Shown here in pieces: positions 63,848-64,000 of a DNA stretch of 64,000 nt (position 1 is the stretch's first letter; the number at the start of each line of letters is the position of its first letter). The translations under genes were made by a program, and so were the position numbers. Below the pieces are notes generated by a model, which saw only the letters and a list, made by a program, of their open reading frames with translations, ran no database searches and had not been told where the DNA came from. Source of the DNA: JBJKRF01 sp046704785 (GTDB taxonomy: Bacteria; Chloroflexota; Anaerolineae; Anaerolineales; Villigracilaceae); assembly GCA_046704785.1 (NCBI GenBank), contig JBJKRF010000088.1, forward strand, positions 9,662-73,661, given 5' to 3'.

Positions 63848-63927
63848 CCTTACCGGGCGGAAATAGCGTTTATCTGTCTTAGTCAAGCGCATCTTGCGCA
63901 AATCTAATAATCGGGTAACATAAGGGC

Positions 63928-64000
63928 ATGAGCACGAAACGAACCTATTTTGGTTTTTCCACGCCACAGCAGCGGAAGCTGTTATTTGAAACATGGGAAG
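63928..64000 (+). CDS. Start of an unidentified gene (3' end outside window)
   Basis: ATG 63928 opens a frame (MSTKRTYFGFSTPQQRKLLFE...) to the right edge. The Arg/Lys-rich start with a Gln-Gln-Arg helix resembles the first helix of helix-turn-helix domains of transposases or integrases, but 24 residues are too few to decide. A GCGC-atctt-GCGC inverted repeat lies in the AT-rich upstream region (63885-63900). Confidence 0.4.
   Translation, partial: MSTKRTYFGFSTPQQRKLLFETWE

Overview
The window looks like a bacterial chromosome segment from the Chloroflexota, probably class Anaerolineae. The basis is the gene content: very GAF-rich signalling proteins, archaeal/eukaryote-type prolyl-tRNA synthetase, TrmFO, tandem AIM24 proteins, a Tad-type pilus fragment and a moderately GC-rich genome. 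This is inference from families, not a database match. No tRNA, rRNA, CRISPR array or complete insertion sequence was seen.

Layout. 1-4.7 kb (minus): the end of a Tad-pilus locus, with a prepilin peptidase, a TadE, a TadG with a von Willebrand A domain, and a TadE-anchored multidomain protein that runs off the left edge. 4.8-13.5 kb: housekeeping genes, namely murA (with the fosfomycin-insensitive Asp117), a lipoprotein, trxA, an OsmC protein, ftsY, prfB (with an intact +1 programmed frameshift), a NUDIX hydrolase, an exported TPR-like protein, rpmF and fabD. 13.5-24.4 kb (minus): two tandem zinc-ribbon AIM24 proteins, a protealysin-like protease with its emfourin inhibitor, hflX-small membrane protein-pepF, and trmFO-M28 peptidase followed by a histidine kinase. 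24.5-28.5 kb (plus): a three-gene two-component system (GAF kinase, REC-GAF kinase, REC-wHTH regulator).

29.9-52.5 kb (minus) is the most unusual part: an almost uninterrupted 22.6-kb run of co-oriented genes. In transcription order these are two single-domain response regulators, one soluble and five membrane-bound GAF sensor proteins without any kinase or other output domain, a ParA-type ATPase, a 2045-residue hybrid histidine kinase (about seven GAF, three PAS, HisKA, HATPase, two REC), and a threonine-synthase-like PLP enzyme fused to a C-terminal receiver domain. The arrangement suggests one multi-input signalling complex with a single kinase, a ParA-type positioning factor and a phospho-controlled metabolic enzyme as one endpoint. 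The grouping is seen directly; the mechanism is inference.

53-57.4 kb (plus): carAB behind a promoter and a long leader with a terminator-like hairpin. 57.4-60.8 kb (minus): MazG-like pyrophosphohydrolase, LOG-family protein, proS and a HEAT-like protein, preceded by a short proline-rich leader ORF and terminator that look like a transcription attenuator. 60.8-63.8 kb (minus): fabG-asp23-nusB-tatB/A-tatC operon. The right edge holds the start of an unidentified plus-strand gene. Several promoters put the -10 hexamer only 6-9 nt from the ATG, which suggests recurrent leaderless mRNAs.
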